Below the pieces are notes generated by a model. That model was not told where the DNA came from. It searched no databases and was given only the letters and a program-made list of their open reading frames with translations. From positions 2,480,001 to 2,544,000 of the forward strand of contig NZ_CP016076.1 in assembly GCF_001941625.1 (NCBI RefSeq): DNA of 64,000 nucleotides, read 5' to 3'. The translations under genes were made by a program, and so were the position numbers. Origin of the DNA: Actinoalloteichus fjordicus. GTDB lineage: Bacteria > Actinomycetota > Actinomycetes > Mycobacteriales > Pseudonocardiaceae. Numbering within the stretch: the stretch's first letter is position 1; the number at the start of each line of letters is the position of its first letter. This document shows positions 44,268 to 53,691 of the stretch, piece after piece.

Positions 44268-45470
44268 ATGGTCTCGATGACGGATACGGACGTCGCCAGG
44301 GCGCGAGCCCTCACCCTGGGCTGTGGTGAGGTCGTGCACCTCAACAACGCGGGGGCGGCGCTGCCGCCCGCGCCCGTCACCGACATCGTCGTGGAGCACC
44401 TGCGTGCCGAGGCGATGCGCGGCGGCTACGAGGCCGCCGAGGAGGCGGCCCCTCGCGTCGACGCCGTGTACCGGTCGATCGCCGCCCTGATCGGAGCCGA
44501 GACCGAGGACGTCTCGATCACCGACAGTGCCACCCGTGCCTGGCAGGCGGTGTTCTACTCGATCCCGTTCGTGCCGGGCGACCGCATCCTGACCTGCAAG
44601 GCCGATTACGCCAGCAATGCCATCGCGCTGTTGCAGACGGCGCGGCGGACCGGCGCCGAGATCGAGGTCGTCGCCGACGACGAGAGCGGCCAAGTCGATG
44701 TCGAGGACCTCCGCCGCAGGCTCGACGGCCGCGTCCGACTGATCACCATGACCCACGTCCCGACCCAGGGCGGCCTGGTCAATCCGGCCGAGCAGGTCGG
44801 CGAGATCGCCGAGGAGGCGGGCATCCCCTTCCTCCTCGACGCCTGCCAGTCCGCTGGTCAGCTCGAACTCGACGTCGCCCGGCTGCGCTGCGACGCGCTG
44901 AGCGCCACCGGCCGCAAGTATCTGCGCGGCCCGCGCGGCACCGGCTTCCTCTACACCAGCCCGCGACTGCGGAAGAAGCTCGAACCGGCGGTGCTCGACC
45001 TGCACTCGGCGACGTGGACGGCGCCCGACGCCTACCAGGTGCACGAGGACGGCAGGCGGTTCGAACTCTGGGAGAAGAACGTCGCTGCAGTACTGGGACT
45101 CGGTGCGGCGGTGGACCACGCGTTGTCCTGGGGCCTGGACGCCATCGAAGAGCGGGTGAGCGGGCTGGCCGCAGGCCTGCGCACCGCGTTGGCGGACATT
45201 CCCGGCGTCACCGTCCATGATCAGGGGGTGCGCCGCTGCGGGATCGTCACCTTCAGCCTCGCGAGCCTGCCGTCGGCTCGGCTGCGGCGGCTGCTCGGCG
45301 CGGAGAACATCAACACGAGTCTGTCGCGGCGTGAGTCCGCCCAGCACGACTTCACCGCGCGCGACCTGCCGGAGATGATCAGGGCGTCGGTGCACTACTA
45401 CAACACCGAGGACGAGCTGAGCAGGCTCGTCGACGCGGTGGCGCGGTCGTCGAGGCGCCGGGCGGGCTGA
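44268..45470 (+). CDS. Class V aminotransferase / cysteine desulfurase-like enzyme
   Basis: A 400-residue PLP enzyme of fold type I. It has HLNNAGAALPP near the start, the PLP pocket TDSATRAWQAVFYS, PFLLDACQSAGQ with the PLP-pyridine Asp, and the Schiff-base Lys in SATGRKYLRGPRGTGFLY. The subgroup is close to SufS/IscS-like and isopenicillin-N-epimerase-like proteins. Without a clear catalytic Cys loop it may be an aminotransferase or lyase rather than a desulfurase. Starts at ATG 44268 and ATG 44277 are both possible; neither has a strong ribosome site. It is monocistronic. Confidence 0.85.
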   Translation: MVSMTDTDVARARALTLGCGEVVHLNNAGAALPPAPVTDIVVEHLRAEAMRGGYEAAEEAAPRVDAVYRSIAALIGAETEDVSITDSATRAWQAVFYSIPFVPGDRILTCKADYASNAIALLQTARRTGAEIEVVADDESGQVDVEDLRRRLDGRVRLITMTHVPTQGGLVNPAEQVGEIAEEAGIPFLLDACQSAGQLELDVARLRCDALSATGRKYLRGPRGTGFLYTSPRLRKKLEPAVLDLHSATWTAPDAYQVHEDGRRFELWEKNVAAVLGLGAAVDHALSWGLDAIEERVSGLAAGLRTALADIPGVTVHDQGVRRCGIVTFSLASLPSARLRRLLGAENINTSLSRRESAQHDFTARDLPEMIRASVHYYNTEDELSRLVDAVARSSRRRAG

Positions 45471-45548
45471 GGCGTTCTTCCCGCGCGCCCGGCGTCCGGC
45501 ACCCCTGGTCCGGCACCCGGGCAGGTCGCCCGCTGGACTTGGCTCGCG

Positions 45549-46277
45549 TCACCGAGGATCGGCGGCGACGGGCGGGCCCTGCGTTGCGAGGTGCGCGGCG
45601 AGTCGGGCCCGGAACTCGTCGAGATCGCCGACGACCTCCTCGACGCGGTCGGCGTGTCGATGCAGGTCGAGGTATCGGGCGCCGATCGCGTCCGGATCGC
45701 CGTCGCCCGCGCCCGCCGCGATGCGGGTGCCGATCGTCACGGTGGCGACGTGGACGCCGTGTGGTGCCAGCTCCTCGTGCAGGGTGTGTGCCCAGTTCCG
45801 CAGGCCCGCCATGGCGAGTCCGACATTGGCCAGGATCGGCACGGGCTCGCTGGCGGAGATCCCGGTGGTCAGCAGCACGGTCCCGGCCCCCTTGGCGAGC
45901 ATGTCGGGTAGCACCCGGCCGACGGCGGTGATCGCCCCGAGCACGTGCAACGCGAACTGCGCGGCGGCGGACTCCACGGTGGTCTCGGCGGCCGAGGTGA
46001 TGCTCCCCGTCGGACTGGGGCTGTACTCCAGCACGTCGATCTCGCCGAGGGCGTCCTTCGCGGCGGTCAGGGCGTCGGCCAGCGATGCCCGGTCCAGGAT
46101 GTCCGCCGGGAAGGCCCGCGCGGTGACGCCCCGCGCCTGAAGCTGCGCCGTCAGCTCGGCCAGCGTGGCGGGATTCCGGGCGATCAGCCCGACCCGGAAC
46201 CCCTCGGCTCCGAAGGCCCGTGCGACGCCCATGCCCAGCCCCGGGCCCGCCCCGACGATCACCAAGGTCTTGCTCAT
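45549..46277 (-). CDS. SDR-family protein lacking the usual catalytic Tyr/Lys
   Basis: A 242-residue Rossmann-fold protein. The nucleotide-binding motif is GAGPGLGMG at the N-terminus, with ARNPATL for NADP-type binding, PADILDRASL, and a Ser region LLTTGISAS. Where SDR enzymes have YxxxK, the sequence reads NVGLAMAG, so neither catalytic residue is present. It may act by another mechanism or as a binding or sensor protein. The start is ATG at 46277 with GGAG 6 bases upstream. It is divergent from an HxlR regulator, the usual arrangement for a regulated reductase. Confidence 0.85.
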   Translation of the reverse strand: MSKTLVIVGAGPGLGMGVARAFGAEGFRVGLIARNPATLAELTAQLQARGVTARAFPADILDRASLADALTAAKDALGEIDVLEYSPSPTGSITSAAETTVESAAAQFALHVLGAITAVGRVLPDMLAKGAGTVLLTTGISASEPVPILANVGLAMAGLRNWAHTLHEELAPHGVHVATVTIGTRIAAGAGDGDPDAIGARYLDLHRHADRVEEVVGDLDEFRARLAAHLATQGPPVAADPR

Positions 46278-46331
46278 CACCGCTCCGATCACTTCAGGAC
46301 GTCAGGGGATGACGGCTCCGACGTCGACACT

Positions 46332-46346
46332 TACGCTTTGTGCGTA
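46332..46346. promoter_or_regulatory. Candidate HxlR operator
   Basis: TACGC-TTTGT-GCGTA is an inverted repeat in the 143-base divergent region between the SDR and HxlR genes, 75 bases upstream of the HxlR start. Confidence 0.45.
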
Positions 46347-46420
46347 GCAGCATCGTTTGTCATCGAGGGTCCAGCCACAAGACGGCACATTCATGTCAGT
46401 CACGAACACGGAGGTGACCA

Positions 46421-46918
46421 TTGGCCGCCACCAGCGACTCGGCGGCGACGCGACGCGCGTTGCCGTCCTCGCCATGGCCGGAGCCGGGCACGGCAGAGCC
46501 CGCCGAGGAGGTCTGCCGCCAGGTGCTCTCGATCCTCGGCAGGGTGGGTGACAAGTGGAGCGTGCTGGTGATCGGCGCGCTGGCGGAGGGAACCCTCCGC
46601 TTCGGCGAGCTGCATCGCACCGTCACGGGCATCTCGCAGCGGATGCTGACCCTGACCCTGCGCCAGCTCGAACGCGACGGGCTGCTCACACGCACCGTCT
46701 ACGCGAGCGTCCCGCCCAGGGTGGACTATGCGCTTACCGGACTCGGCGAGACGCTGCTCGACGCGGTGATCGGACTCTCCGACTGGGCCAGGGACCACCG
46801 CGTGGAGATCAACGAGAACCGCAGCCGCTACGACGAGGGGACGACGGGCCCGAGCAGCGACGCGGGTACGGCTCGGCGGTCGACGCTGCCGGAGCATCGG
46901 ATAGCAGGCATGGGATAG
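46421..46918 (+). CDS. HxlR-family transcriptional regulator
   Basis: A 165-residue winged-helix regulator. After a 30-residue lead it has VCRQVLSILGRVGDKWSVLV (the HxlR start of domain with its Cys), the recognition region RFGELHRTVTGISQRMLTLT and LRQLERDGLLTRTVY, and the wing PPRVDYALTGLG. The family senses aldehydes or redox through a conserved Cys and controls neighbouring detoxification genes. The start is TTG at 46421 with GGAGG 6 bases upstream. It is divergent from the SDR gene, which it probably controls. The C-terminal 30 residues are disordered. Confidence 0.92.
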   Translation: MAATSDSAATRRALPSSPWPEPGTAEPAEEVCRQVLSILGRVGDKWSVLVIGALAEGTLRFGELHRTVTGISQRMLTLTLRQLERDGLLTRTVYASVPPRVDYALTGLGETLLDAVIGLSDWARDHRVEINENRSRYDEGTTGPSSDAGTARRSTLPEHRIAGMG

Positions 46919-47302
46919 CGGCATCGGACAGCCGGGACGCGAGTGCCGCCGCAGGCCGCAGGCCTACTACTCGTCATGCCTGCCGGTCGGCAGTTCCGAG
47001 GACTGCCGGAACTCGTGTTTCGTGGCCGACCTGATCTATGCCGACGTGATCTGTTCCGCACGCACTCCGACCGGCTCCTCTTCGCAAACCGGCTGGGTCG
47101 GTCTCACGCCGAGGCGCTGTCCGGTCCGGCTCCGCGAGGTCGAGTCTGCGGCGCGGCCCCGGTGCCCTCGGCTGAGCCGGACCGGCACACCGAGGTGGGG
47201 GAGGTGCTCGGACAGATCGTTCTTCCCCGCACGTTCGGAGAAGAAGGCAGCGAGTACAGCGCTGACATGATCACCGACCACCTCCCCCTGATCGCTACCC
47301 GA
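46919..47302. other. Gap between convergent genes
   Basis: About 380 bases between hxlR and nrdB. No gene or strong stem-loop was recognised; open frames on both strands lack ribosome sites. Confidence 0.4.
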
Positions 47303-48391
47303 TCAGTCCCAGTCCAGCGCCCCGCCGGTCTGGTACTCGTTCACCCGCGTCTCGAAGAAGTTCTTCTCCTTCTTGAGGTCGATCATCTCCGACATCCACG
47401 GGAAGGGGTTCTCCGTCGCCGGAAACACCGGCTCCAGACCGAGCTGTACGCAGCGTCGGTTGGTGATGAAGTGCATGTACTGCTCGCAGGCGTCGGCGTT
47501 GATGCCGAGCACGCCCCTGGGCATCGTGTCGTGGCCGTAGGCCACCTCCAGCTCACAGGCCTCGACGAGCATCCGCCGCACCTCGTCCTGGAACTCCTCG
47601 GTCCACAGCCGAGGGTTCTCGATCTTGATCTGGTTGATGGCGTCGATGCCGAAGTTCAGGTGGATCGACTCGTCCCGCAGGATGTACTGGTACTGCTCGG
47701 CGATGCCGACCATCTTGTGCCGCCTGCCCAGCGAGAGGATCTGGGCGAAGCCGGTGTAGAACCACATGCCCTCGAAGATCACGTAGAAGGCCACCAGGTC
47801 CCGCAGGAAGGCCTGGTCGGCCTCGAAGGTCCCGGTGCGGAACTCCGGGTCCTCCAGGTTGCGGGTGTACTCCAGTGCCCACGCCGCCTTCGCGGTGATC
47901 GAGGGCACCTCCCGGTACATGTTGAACAGTTCGCCCTCGTCCAGGCCGAGGCTCTCGCAGATGTACTGGAAGGTGTGCGTGTGCACGGCCTCCTCGAACG
48001 CCTGGCGGAGCAGGTACTGCCTGCACTCCGGGTTGGTGAGCTGCCGGTACACCGCCAGCACGATGTTGTTCGCGACCAGCGACTCCGAGGTGGCGAAGAA
48101 GCCCAGATTGCGCTTGATCATCCGACGCTCGTCGTCGGTCAGCCCGTCGGCGGACTTCCACAGCGCGATGTCGGCCTGCATGGAGACCTCGGTGGGCATC
48201 CAGTGGTTGTTACAGCCCGCGAGGTACTTCTCCCAGGCCCAGCGGTACTTCAGCGGCAGCAGCTGATTGACGTCTGCCCTGGCGTTGATCATCGCCTTGT
48301 CGTCGACGTCGACCCGGCCGCCCTGGCGGTCGATCTCGCCGAGGCCGCTGCCCTCGACGGGGGCGGTGCGCTGCGTCTCGACTCCGGTCAT
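47303..48391 (-). CDS. nrdB: Ribonucleotide reductase small subunit, class Ic by residue criteria
   Basis: A 362-residue R2 protein that supplies the radical for ribonucleotide reduction. The metal ligands are visible: Glu103 (TSESLVANN), Glu134 and His137 (EEAVHTHTF), and Glu/His of the second half ([16 protein letters not shown]). The position of the radical Tyr of class Ia (E. coli Tyr122, four residues after the His ligand) is Phe141. The first ligand is Glu where E. coli has Asp84, at the same 31-residue spacing to the next Glu. Both changes are those of class Ic (Chlamydia type), which uses a Mn/Fe centre instead of a tyrosyl radical. The start is ATG at 48391. It lies 94 bases downstream of nrdA. 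Confidence 0.93.
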   Translation of the reverse strand: MTGVETQRTAPVEGSGLGEIDRQGGRVDVDDKAMINARADVNQLLPLKYRWAWEKYLAGCNNHWMPTEVSMQADIALWKSADGLTDDERRMIKRNLGFFATSESLVANNIVLAVYRQLTNPECRQYLLRQAFEEAVHTHTFQYICESLGLDEGELFNMYREVPSITAKAAWALEYTRNLEDPEFRTGTFEADQAFLRDLVAFYVIFEGMWFYTGFAQILSLGRRHKMVGIAEQYQYILRDESIHLNFGIDAINQIKIENPRLWTEEFQDEVRRMLVEACELEVAYGHDTMPRGVLGINADACEQYMHFITNRRCVQLGLEPVFPATENPFPWMSEMIDLKKEKNFFETRVNEYQTGGALDWD

Positions 48392-48485
48392 CGGTCTGCT
48401 CCGTTGCGCTCGTGTTCGGTGGCGGCCCTGCTGCCGGGCCCCGTGCCTGCTCCGGCGGTCGGCCGGGTGATCGGGTGCGTCCTGG

Positions 48486-51074
48486 TCACTGGCAGGCCTC
48501 GCAATCCGGCTCGTCGATCGCGCAGGCCGCCGCCGAGATGGCGACGGGAACCTCGGCCGCCGGGACGGGCGTCGGTGCTGGTCCGCCCGCCTGGACCGCG
48601 TTGAGCCTGCCGTCGGTGCCCTGCAACGTGCTCTTCTCCACGTGGGTGGCGCTCTGCGCCCGCAGGTAGTACGTGGTCTTCAGGCCGGAGCGCCAGGCCA
48701 GCCGGTACAGGGTGTCGAGCTTGCGGCCGCTGGGCTCGGCCAGGTAGAGGTTCAGCGACTGCGCCTGGTCGAGCCACTTCTGCCTGCGGGAGGCGGCCAG
48801 CACCAGCCACTTCGGGTCGATCTCGAACGCCGTGGCGTAGAGCGAGCGCAGCTCCGCGGGCACGCGGCCGATCGCGCCCAGCCTGCCGTCGTGACGCTTC
48901 AGGTCGGCGATCATCTGCTCGTCCCACAGACCCCGCTCCTTCAGCGCGGCCACCAGATGCGGGTTGACCACGGTGAAGTCGCCGGACATGTTCGACTTCA
49001 CGAACAGGTTCTGATACTGCGGCTCGATGGACTGGCTCACGCCGCAGATGTTGGCGATGGTCGCGGTCGGCGCGATGGCCATCACGTTCGAATTGCGCAT
49101 TCCGACGGTGCGGACCCGTTCGCGCAGGGACTGCCAGTCCATCGTGGACGTCGTGTCCATGACCAGGTCGCCGCTCTGCCGCTGCTCGGCCAGCAGGGCG
49201 ATCGAGTCGATGGGCAGCACGCCCCGGCTCCACAGCGAGCCCGCGTAGGACTCGTAGCTGCCGCGCTGCGCCGCCAGCTCGCTGGACGCGGCGATGGCGT
49301 GGTAGCTGATCTCCTCCATGCTGCGGTCGGCGAAGGCCACCGCCTCATCGGAGGCGATCGGCAGACCGAGCTGGAACAGGGCGTCCTGGAAGCCCATCAT
49401 GCCCAGGCCGACCGGGCGGTGCCGCAGGTTCGACCGTCGTGCCTCGGGGATCGTGTAGAAGTTCACGTCGATGACGTTGTCCAGCATCCGCACGGCGGTG
49501 GTGACGGTGGCGGCCAGCCGCTCCCGATCCAGCTCCAGCCGTCCGTCGGGGCCGGGGCGCAGGTGCTCGGCCAGGTTGACCGACCCGAGGTTGCAGACGG
49601 CGACCTCGTCGGCGGAGGTGTTCAGCGTGATCTCGGTGCACAGGTTCGACGAGTGCACCACGCCGATGTGCTGCTGCGGCGAGCGCAGGTTGCACGGGTC
49701 CTTGAAGGTGATCCACGGGTGGCCGGTCTCGAACAGCATGGTCAGCATCCGCCGCCACAGCTCGACGGCCCGGACCCGGCGGAAGACCCTGATCTCACCC
49801 CGGTCGGCGGCCCGCTCGTACTCCCGGTACCGCTCGGCGAACGCGGTGCCGTAGAGGTCGTGCAGGTCGGGGACCTCGTCGGGGGAGAACAGCGTCCACT
49901 GGTCGTCGGCCTCGACGCGGCGGAGGAACTCGTCGGGAACCCAGTTCGCCGTGTTCATGTCGTGGGTGCGGCGCCGGTCGTCGCCGGTGTTCTTGCGCAG
50001 GTCGAGGAACTCCTCGACATCGACGTGCCAGGTCTCCAGGTAGGCGCAGACCGCACCGAGCCGCTTGCCGCCCTGGTTCACGGCCACCGCCGTGTCGTTG
50101 GCGATCTTCAGGAAGGGGACGACGCCCTGCGAGCTGCCGTTGGTGCCCTTGATGTGCGCGCCGAGGCCGCGGACCGGCGTCCAGTCGTTGCCGAGTCCGC
50201 CCGCGTACTTCGACAGCATGGCGTTGTTGCGGATGCCGTGGAAGATCCCGCTCAGGTCGTCCTCGACGGTGGTGAGGAAGCAGGACGAGAGCTGCGGTCG
50301 GGTGGTGCCCGAGTTGAACAGCGTCGGGGTGGAGCACATGAAGGCGAAGGTGGACAGCAGCTCGTAGAACTCGATCGCCCGCGCCTCGCGCTCGTCCTCG
50401 CGCAGTGCCAGGCCCATCGCGACGCGCATGAAGAACATCTGCGGCAGTTCGAACCGCACGCCGCCGCTGTGCTGGAGGTAGCGGTCGTAGAGCGTCTGGA
50501 GGCCGAGGAACTGGAAGTCCCGATCGCGCTCCGGGCGCAGCGCGGCGGCGATCCGGCCGAGGTCGAAGTCGGCGAGGGTCGGGTCGAGCAGGTCCAGGGC
50601 GATGCCGCGCCGCACGAAGGCCTCGAAGGCGGCCGGGTAACTCGCCGCGACCGCCTCGGGGCTCGCGTCGGGCACGGGGCGGCCGAGGAAGGTCAACGCC
50701 TCGGCACGCAGCTTCTCCAACAGCAGCCGGGCGGCCACCTGCGAGTAGTGCGGCTCGATCTCGACCATGCTGCGGGCGGCCATGATCTGGGCCAGCGCCA
50801 GCTCGTCGGCGTCGATGCCGTCGTAGAGGTTGCGCACCGTCTCGTCGAGGACGGTCTGCGCGGTGACGCCTGCCAGCCCGGCACACGCCTCGTGCACGGT
50901 CGCGGCGAGCCGTTCGACGTCGAGTGGAGCGAGAGCGCCGTCCGCGTCCTTGACCCGGATCACCCGATCGGGAAGTTCAAGCGGCGCGGGAGCGGCGGAG
51001 GCGGGAATCCCCTCGGCGATCGCGCGGCGATCTGCCTGAACGGGTCGTGCTGGTCGGAGTGACTCGACGGTCAC
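48486..51074 (-). CDS. nrdA: Ribonucleotide reductase large (catalytic) subunit
   Basis: An 862-residue class I R1 protein that reduces nucleoside diphosphates. An N-terminal ATP-cone ([20 protein letters not shown]) provides dATP feedback. The active site shows [10 protein letters not shown] and [11 protein letters not shown], then [24 protein letters not shown] in parts, with the Asn-Cys-Glu triad. The C-terminal redox pair is CEAC in the last residues. I chose GTG at 51074, with GAGGAG 7 bases upstream; the frame continues upstream but would read through the riboswitch. The operon order is nrdA-nrdB, preceded by a cobalamin riboswitch and NrdR-like boxes, so it should be off when B12 is available to a class II enzyme. 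Confidence 0.95.
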   Translation of the reverse strand: MTVESLRPARPVQADRRAIAEGIPASAAPAPLELPDRVIRVKDADGALAPLDVERLAATVHEACAGLAGVTAQTVLDETVRNLYDGIDADELALAQIMAARSMVEIEPHYSQVAARLLLEKLRAEALTFLGRPVPDASPEAVAASYPAAFEAFVRRGIALDLLDPTLADFDLGRIAAALRPERDRDFQFLGLQTLYDRYLQHSGGVRFELPQMFFMRVAMGLALREDEREARAIEFYELLSTFAFMCSTPTLFNSGTTRPQLSSCFLTTVEDDLSGIFHGIRNNAMLSKYAGGLGNDWTPVRGLGAHIKGTNGSSQGVVPFLKIANDTAVAVNQGGKRLGAVCAYLETWHVDVEEFLDLRKNTGDDRRRTHDMNTANWVPDEFLRRVEADDQWTLFSPDEVPDLHDLYGTAFAERYREYERAADRGEIRVFRRVRAVELWRRMLTMLFETGHPWITFKDPCNLRSPQQHIGVVHSSNLCTEITLNTSADEVAVCNLGSVNLAEHLRPGPDGRLELDRERLAATVTTAVRMLDNVIDVNFYTIPEARRSNLRHRPVGLGMMGFQDALFQLGLPIASDEAVAFADRSMEEISYHAIAASSELAAQRGSYESYAGSLWSRGVLPIDSIALLAEQRQSGDLVMDTTSTMDWQSLRERVRTVGMRNSNVMAIAPTATIANICGVSQSIEPQYQNLFVKSNMSGDFTVVNPHLVAALKERGLWDEQMIADLKRHDGRLGAIGRVPAELRSLYATAFEIDPKWLVLAASRRQKWLDQAQSLNLYLAEPSGRKLDTLYRLAWRSGLKTTYYLRAQSATHVEKSTLQGTDGRLNAVQAGGPAPTPVPAAEVPVAISAAACAIDEPDCEACQ

Positions 51075-51221
51075 GGTGGTCTCCTCGTAGCCGGGGCGGC
51101 ATCGGTTCACCCCCGAGGAGGAGCGCGCGGCAGCACGCGGACCTGCCGATGGCATGATCCGTCGCTGTCCACACGGCCCACCCTCGAGGCCTCGGACGGC
51201 GTGCTCGGTGGCACGCGCCGA

Positions 51222-51436
51222 TGGCAGGTCTTCGGACTCACGGGCTTCCGGCGAGGTGGGACTCGCCGGTCCTACGGCCGTCACTTCCCGAGAGACCGAG
51301 GTCTCCTAGTGTGTGCACCGTCCGGTATGGACGGCGACGGCCTTCGTTCCCGTTCACCGCTGCGGGGCAGTCCCGGACTCGCACCGGGTTCCCTGTCTCC
51401 TCGTCATGACACCGGCAGGCGCCCTGACGAACCATC
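51222..51436 (-). ncRNA. Cobalamin riboswitch controlling nrdAB
   Basis: Read on the minus strand, the conserved elements appear in order: GGGAACCCGGTGCGAGTCC, ACTGCCCCGCAGCGGTGA, GGGAACGA, a variable arm, GGGAAGTGACGG, and the B12 box AGTCCGAAGACCTGCC (at about 51222-51240). All canonical blocks of the AdoCbl riboswitch class are present. It lies about 150 bases upstream of the nrdA start; the region between contains possible pairing partners for a terminator or sequestering stem. Known precedent: Streptomyces nrdABS is repressed by such a riboswitch. Confidence 0.95.
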
Positions 51437-51447
51437 AGCGGGGGTGA

Positions 51448-51493
51448 GACTACATGTTGGGGTCGGTGCTTTGTCTCACCCCAACATCCTGGC
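51448..51493 (-). promoter_or_regulatory. Pair of NrdR-like boxes upstream of the riboswitch
   Basis: Two related sites face each other: ACCCCAACATGTAGTC (minus strand, 51463-51448) and ACCCCAACATCCTGGC (plus strand, 51478-51493). Their centres are 32 bases apart, about three helical turns, which is the spacing of NrdR repressor boxes. NrdR represses ribonucleotide reductase operons when dATP is high. No nrdR gene is in the window. Confidence 0.6.
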
Positions 51494-51590
51494 GTGTTCC
51501 CGACTGTGGTCGGCTAGGGTGACTCGCCGAGAACGAGGCGATCACAGGGTGACCGGGCCGACCGGGAGGGTGACGCGACCCGGTTCTTAG

Positions 51591-51605
51591 TGAAAACTGC
51601 TCTCA
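51591..51605 (+). promoter_or_regulatory. Candidate metalloregulator (Zur/MntR-like) dyad
   Basis: TGAAAACTGCTCTCA, an imperfect 7-1-7 dyad (5 of 7 pairs), lies 33 bases upstream of the metal-transport operon. It resembles an actinobacterial Zur box in its TGA...TCA ends. Weak evidence. Confidence 0.3.
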
Positions 51606-51637
51606 TCAGAGTGGGCGTCCTTCTCGAGAGGAGAGCC

Positions 51638-52639
51638 GTGGACGGGGCAACGGAAGCCGAATCGGGCAGACACCGCAGCAGAGCCCGTCGCCGCCGCCGC
51701 GTCGTGCTGGGCATCACCTCGGCGCTGCTGGTCGTGCTCGCCGCGTCGGCCTGGGCAGTGCGCCAGGACGTCGGCGGCGGATACAGCGAGGCAGGGAGCA
51801 GACTCCGGGTCGTGACCACGACGAACTTCCTCACCGACGCCGTCGGTGAGATCGGCGGCACCGACATCGAGCTGACCGGGCTGATGGGCAGCGGCGTCGA
51901 CCCGCATCTCTATCAGGCCCAGGCGGGTGATCTGCGGCTGCTGCGGGAGGCGGACCTGATCGTCGCCGTCGGCCTGCATCTGGAGGCCGGGCTCCGGCCG
52001 GTGCTCGACGATCTCGCCCGCGACACCACGGTCCTGTTCGTGGGCGAGACCGTGCCGACCGCCTCGCTCCTTCCCGCCGAGGAAGCGGGCTCGGCGACGG
52101 AGTACGACCCGCACATCTGGTTCGACGTGGCACTGTGGCGAGACGCACTCGCGTCGGTCGGCGGCACGCTCGCCGAACTCGATCCCGACCGGGCCGACCG
52201 CTTCGACGGCCGCTGGGAACGGCATCGCGTCGAGCTGAGCGAACTGCACGAGGAGGTCGGCGAGCGGCTCGCCGAGATTCCGGAGTCCCGCCGCATCCTG
52301 GTCACCTCGCACGACGCCTTCCGCTACCTGGGCCGCGCCTACGACATCCGGGTCGAGGCGGTGCAGGGCGTGTCCACTGTGGACGAGGCGACCATCGGCG
52401 ACATCGATCGAGTGGCGGGCGTCATCGCCGAGCACGGCGTGCGGGCCGTGTTCGTCGAGTCCAGCGTGTCCGGTCAGACCGCTGCCGCGGTGCTCGACGC
52501 GGCGGCCGCCCTCGGCGCGACGGCGACGCTCGGCGGAAGCCTGTACTCCGACGCGGCGGGCGCGGAAGGCACGCCGGAGGGCACCTACCTCGGCATGGTC
52601 CGCGCCGACGTCGACCTGCTCGTGGCGGGACTGCGATGA
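51638..52639 (+). CDS. Mn/Zn ABC transporter substrate-binding protein (TroA/MntA type)
   Basis: A 333-residue cluster A-I solute-binding protein. A basic N-terminus and one hydrophobic segment (VVLGITSALLVVLAASAWAV) form an uncleaved anchor or signal; no lipobox Cys is seen. The metal ligands are visible as His in VDPHLYQ, His in YDPHIWFD, His in TSHDAF and a late Asp in LYSDAAG. PHLYQ and PHIWFD are closest to TroA/MntA proteins, which bind Mn and Zn. The start is GTG at 51638 directly behind AGAGGAGAG. First gene of a four-gene operon whose coding regions overlap by ATGA. Confidence 0.9.
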   Translation: MDGATEAESGRHRSRARRRRRVVLGITSALLVVLAASAWAVRQDVGGGYSEAGSRLRVVTTTNFLTDAVGEIGGTDIELTGLMGSGVDPHLYQAQAGDLRLLREADLIVAVGLHLEAGLRPVLDDLARDTTVLFVGETVPTASLLPAEEAGSATEYDPHIWFDVALWRDALASVGGTLAELDPDRADRFDGRWERHRVELSELHEEVGERLAEIPESRRILVTSHDAFRYLGRAYDIRVEAVQGVSTVDEATIGDIDRVAGVIAEHGVRAVFVESSVSGQTAAAVLDAAAALGATATLGGSLYSDAAGAEGTPEGTYLGMVRADVDLLVAGLR

Positions 52640-53691
52640 TCCGCCGCGCAGCCGCCACGCCCGATTCGCCGACTCCAGGGGCGACCGAGCCCGCGCCCGC
52701 CCTCGTCGCGACGGGGCTGACGGTCGGCTATCGCGGGCGGACCGTGTTGACGGTGCCGGAGCTGGTGGTGCCCGCAGGCCGACTCACCGCCGTGGTCGGG
52801 CCCAACGGCGCGGGCAAGTCGACGCTGATCAAGGCCGCGCTCGGTCTGCTCCCGTCGACCGGGGGCGCCATCCGACTGCTCGGCGAGCCGTTGGCCCGGG
52901 TGCGCAGGCGGGTGGCCTACGTGCCGCAGCGCGATGCCGTCGCCCAGGACTTCCCCGTCACGGCCGTACAAGTCGTGGAGATGGGTCGCTACCCGCATCG
53001 CGGCTGGTTCCGCAGGCTGACTCGGGAGGACGACCGCGCCGTCAGCGAGGCCATGCTGCGGACGGGGGTCACCGACTCGGCCGACACGCCGTTGGACGAG
53101 CTGTCCGGCGGTCAGCGGCAGCGGGTGTTCCTGGCGAGGGCACTGGCCCAGCAGGCCGACCTCCTGGTACTCGACGAGCCCTTCGCCGCCGTCGACACGA
53201 GCACCGAGACACGACTGCTGACGCTGCTCGTCGAGCTGTGCGAGCAGGAGGGCCGCTCGGTGCTGATGGTGCATCACGACCTGCGCACGGTGCAGGACCA
53301 CTTCGACCACGCCGTGCTGCTGTCGGGCCGGGTGATCGCCGACGGGCCGGTGAGCCGCGTGCTGCGGCCCGAGCACCTGGAGGCGGCCTACGGCATCCCG
53401 ATGCCGAGTCGCGCCGACTCCGCAGACCGCGACGCCCACTCCGCGACCCCGCCGACGGCGGACGGCACCGACCGGACCACCGAGGCGGACGTCGAAGGCC
53501 GGGCACCTGCGCGCGGCTCCGCTGCGTCCGACCCGACCGCTCCCGGTTCCTCAGCGTCCGGTTCCTCAGCATCCGATTCCTCAGCGTCCGATTCCCCAGC
53601 GTCCGATTCCCGAGCGTCCGATTCGAACGCGCCCGATTCGGACACACCCGGCTCGGATTCGGCAGGGTCCGGACCGGAGCGGACGGGATGA
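52636..53691 (+). CDS. Mn/Zn ABC transporter ATP-binding protein
   Basis: A 351-residue ATPase. Walker A is GPNGAGKST, the Q-loop is VPQRDAV, the signature is LSGGQRQR, Walker B is LLVLDEPF, and the H-loop is MVHHD. Residues 1-250 are the nucleotide-binding domain. The last 100 residues are an unusual low-complexity tail with SASDS-type repeats. It starts ATG 52636, overlapping the preceding stop (ATGA). It energises metal uptake with the two following permeases. Confidence 0.92.
   Translation: MIRRAAATPDSPTPGATEPAPALVATGLTVGYRGRTVLTVPELVVPAGRLTAVVGPNGAGKSTLIKAALGLLPSTGGAIRLLGEPLARVRRRVAYVPQRDAVAQDFPVTAVQVVEMGRYPHRGWFRRLTREDDRAVSEAMLRTGVTDSADTPLDELSGGQRQRVFLARALAQQADLLVLDEPFAAVDTSTETRLLTLLVELCEQEGRSVLMVHHDLRTVQDHFDHAVLLSGRVIADGPVSRVLRPEHLEAAYGIPMPSRADSADRDAHSATPPTADGTDRTTEADVEGRAPARGSAASDPTAPGSSASGSSASDSSASDSPASDSRASDSNAPDSDTPGSDSAGSGPERTG
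53545..53640 (+). repeat. 15-bp-period repeats in the ATPase tail
   Basis: Units of the type GCGTCCGATTCCTCA recur about six times with small changes and encode a Ser/Ala/Asp-rich tail (SSASDSSASDSPASDS). No function is known. Confidence 0.7.

Noticed and set aside
47022-47281. Two overlapping small open frames between hxlR and nrdB
   Set aside because: Neither has a ribosome site; both fit random GC-rich sequence.
51075-51284. 70-residue N-terminal extension of NrdA
   Set aside because: It would be encoded by the riboswitch B12-box region, while a good ribosome site precedes GTG 51074.
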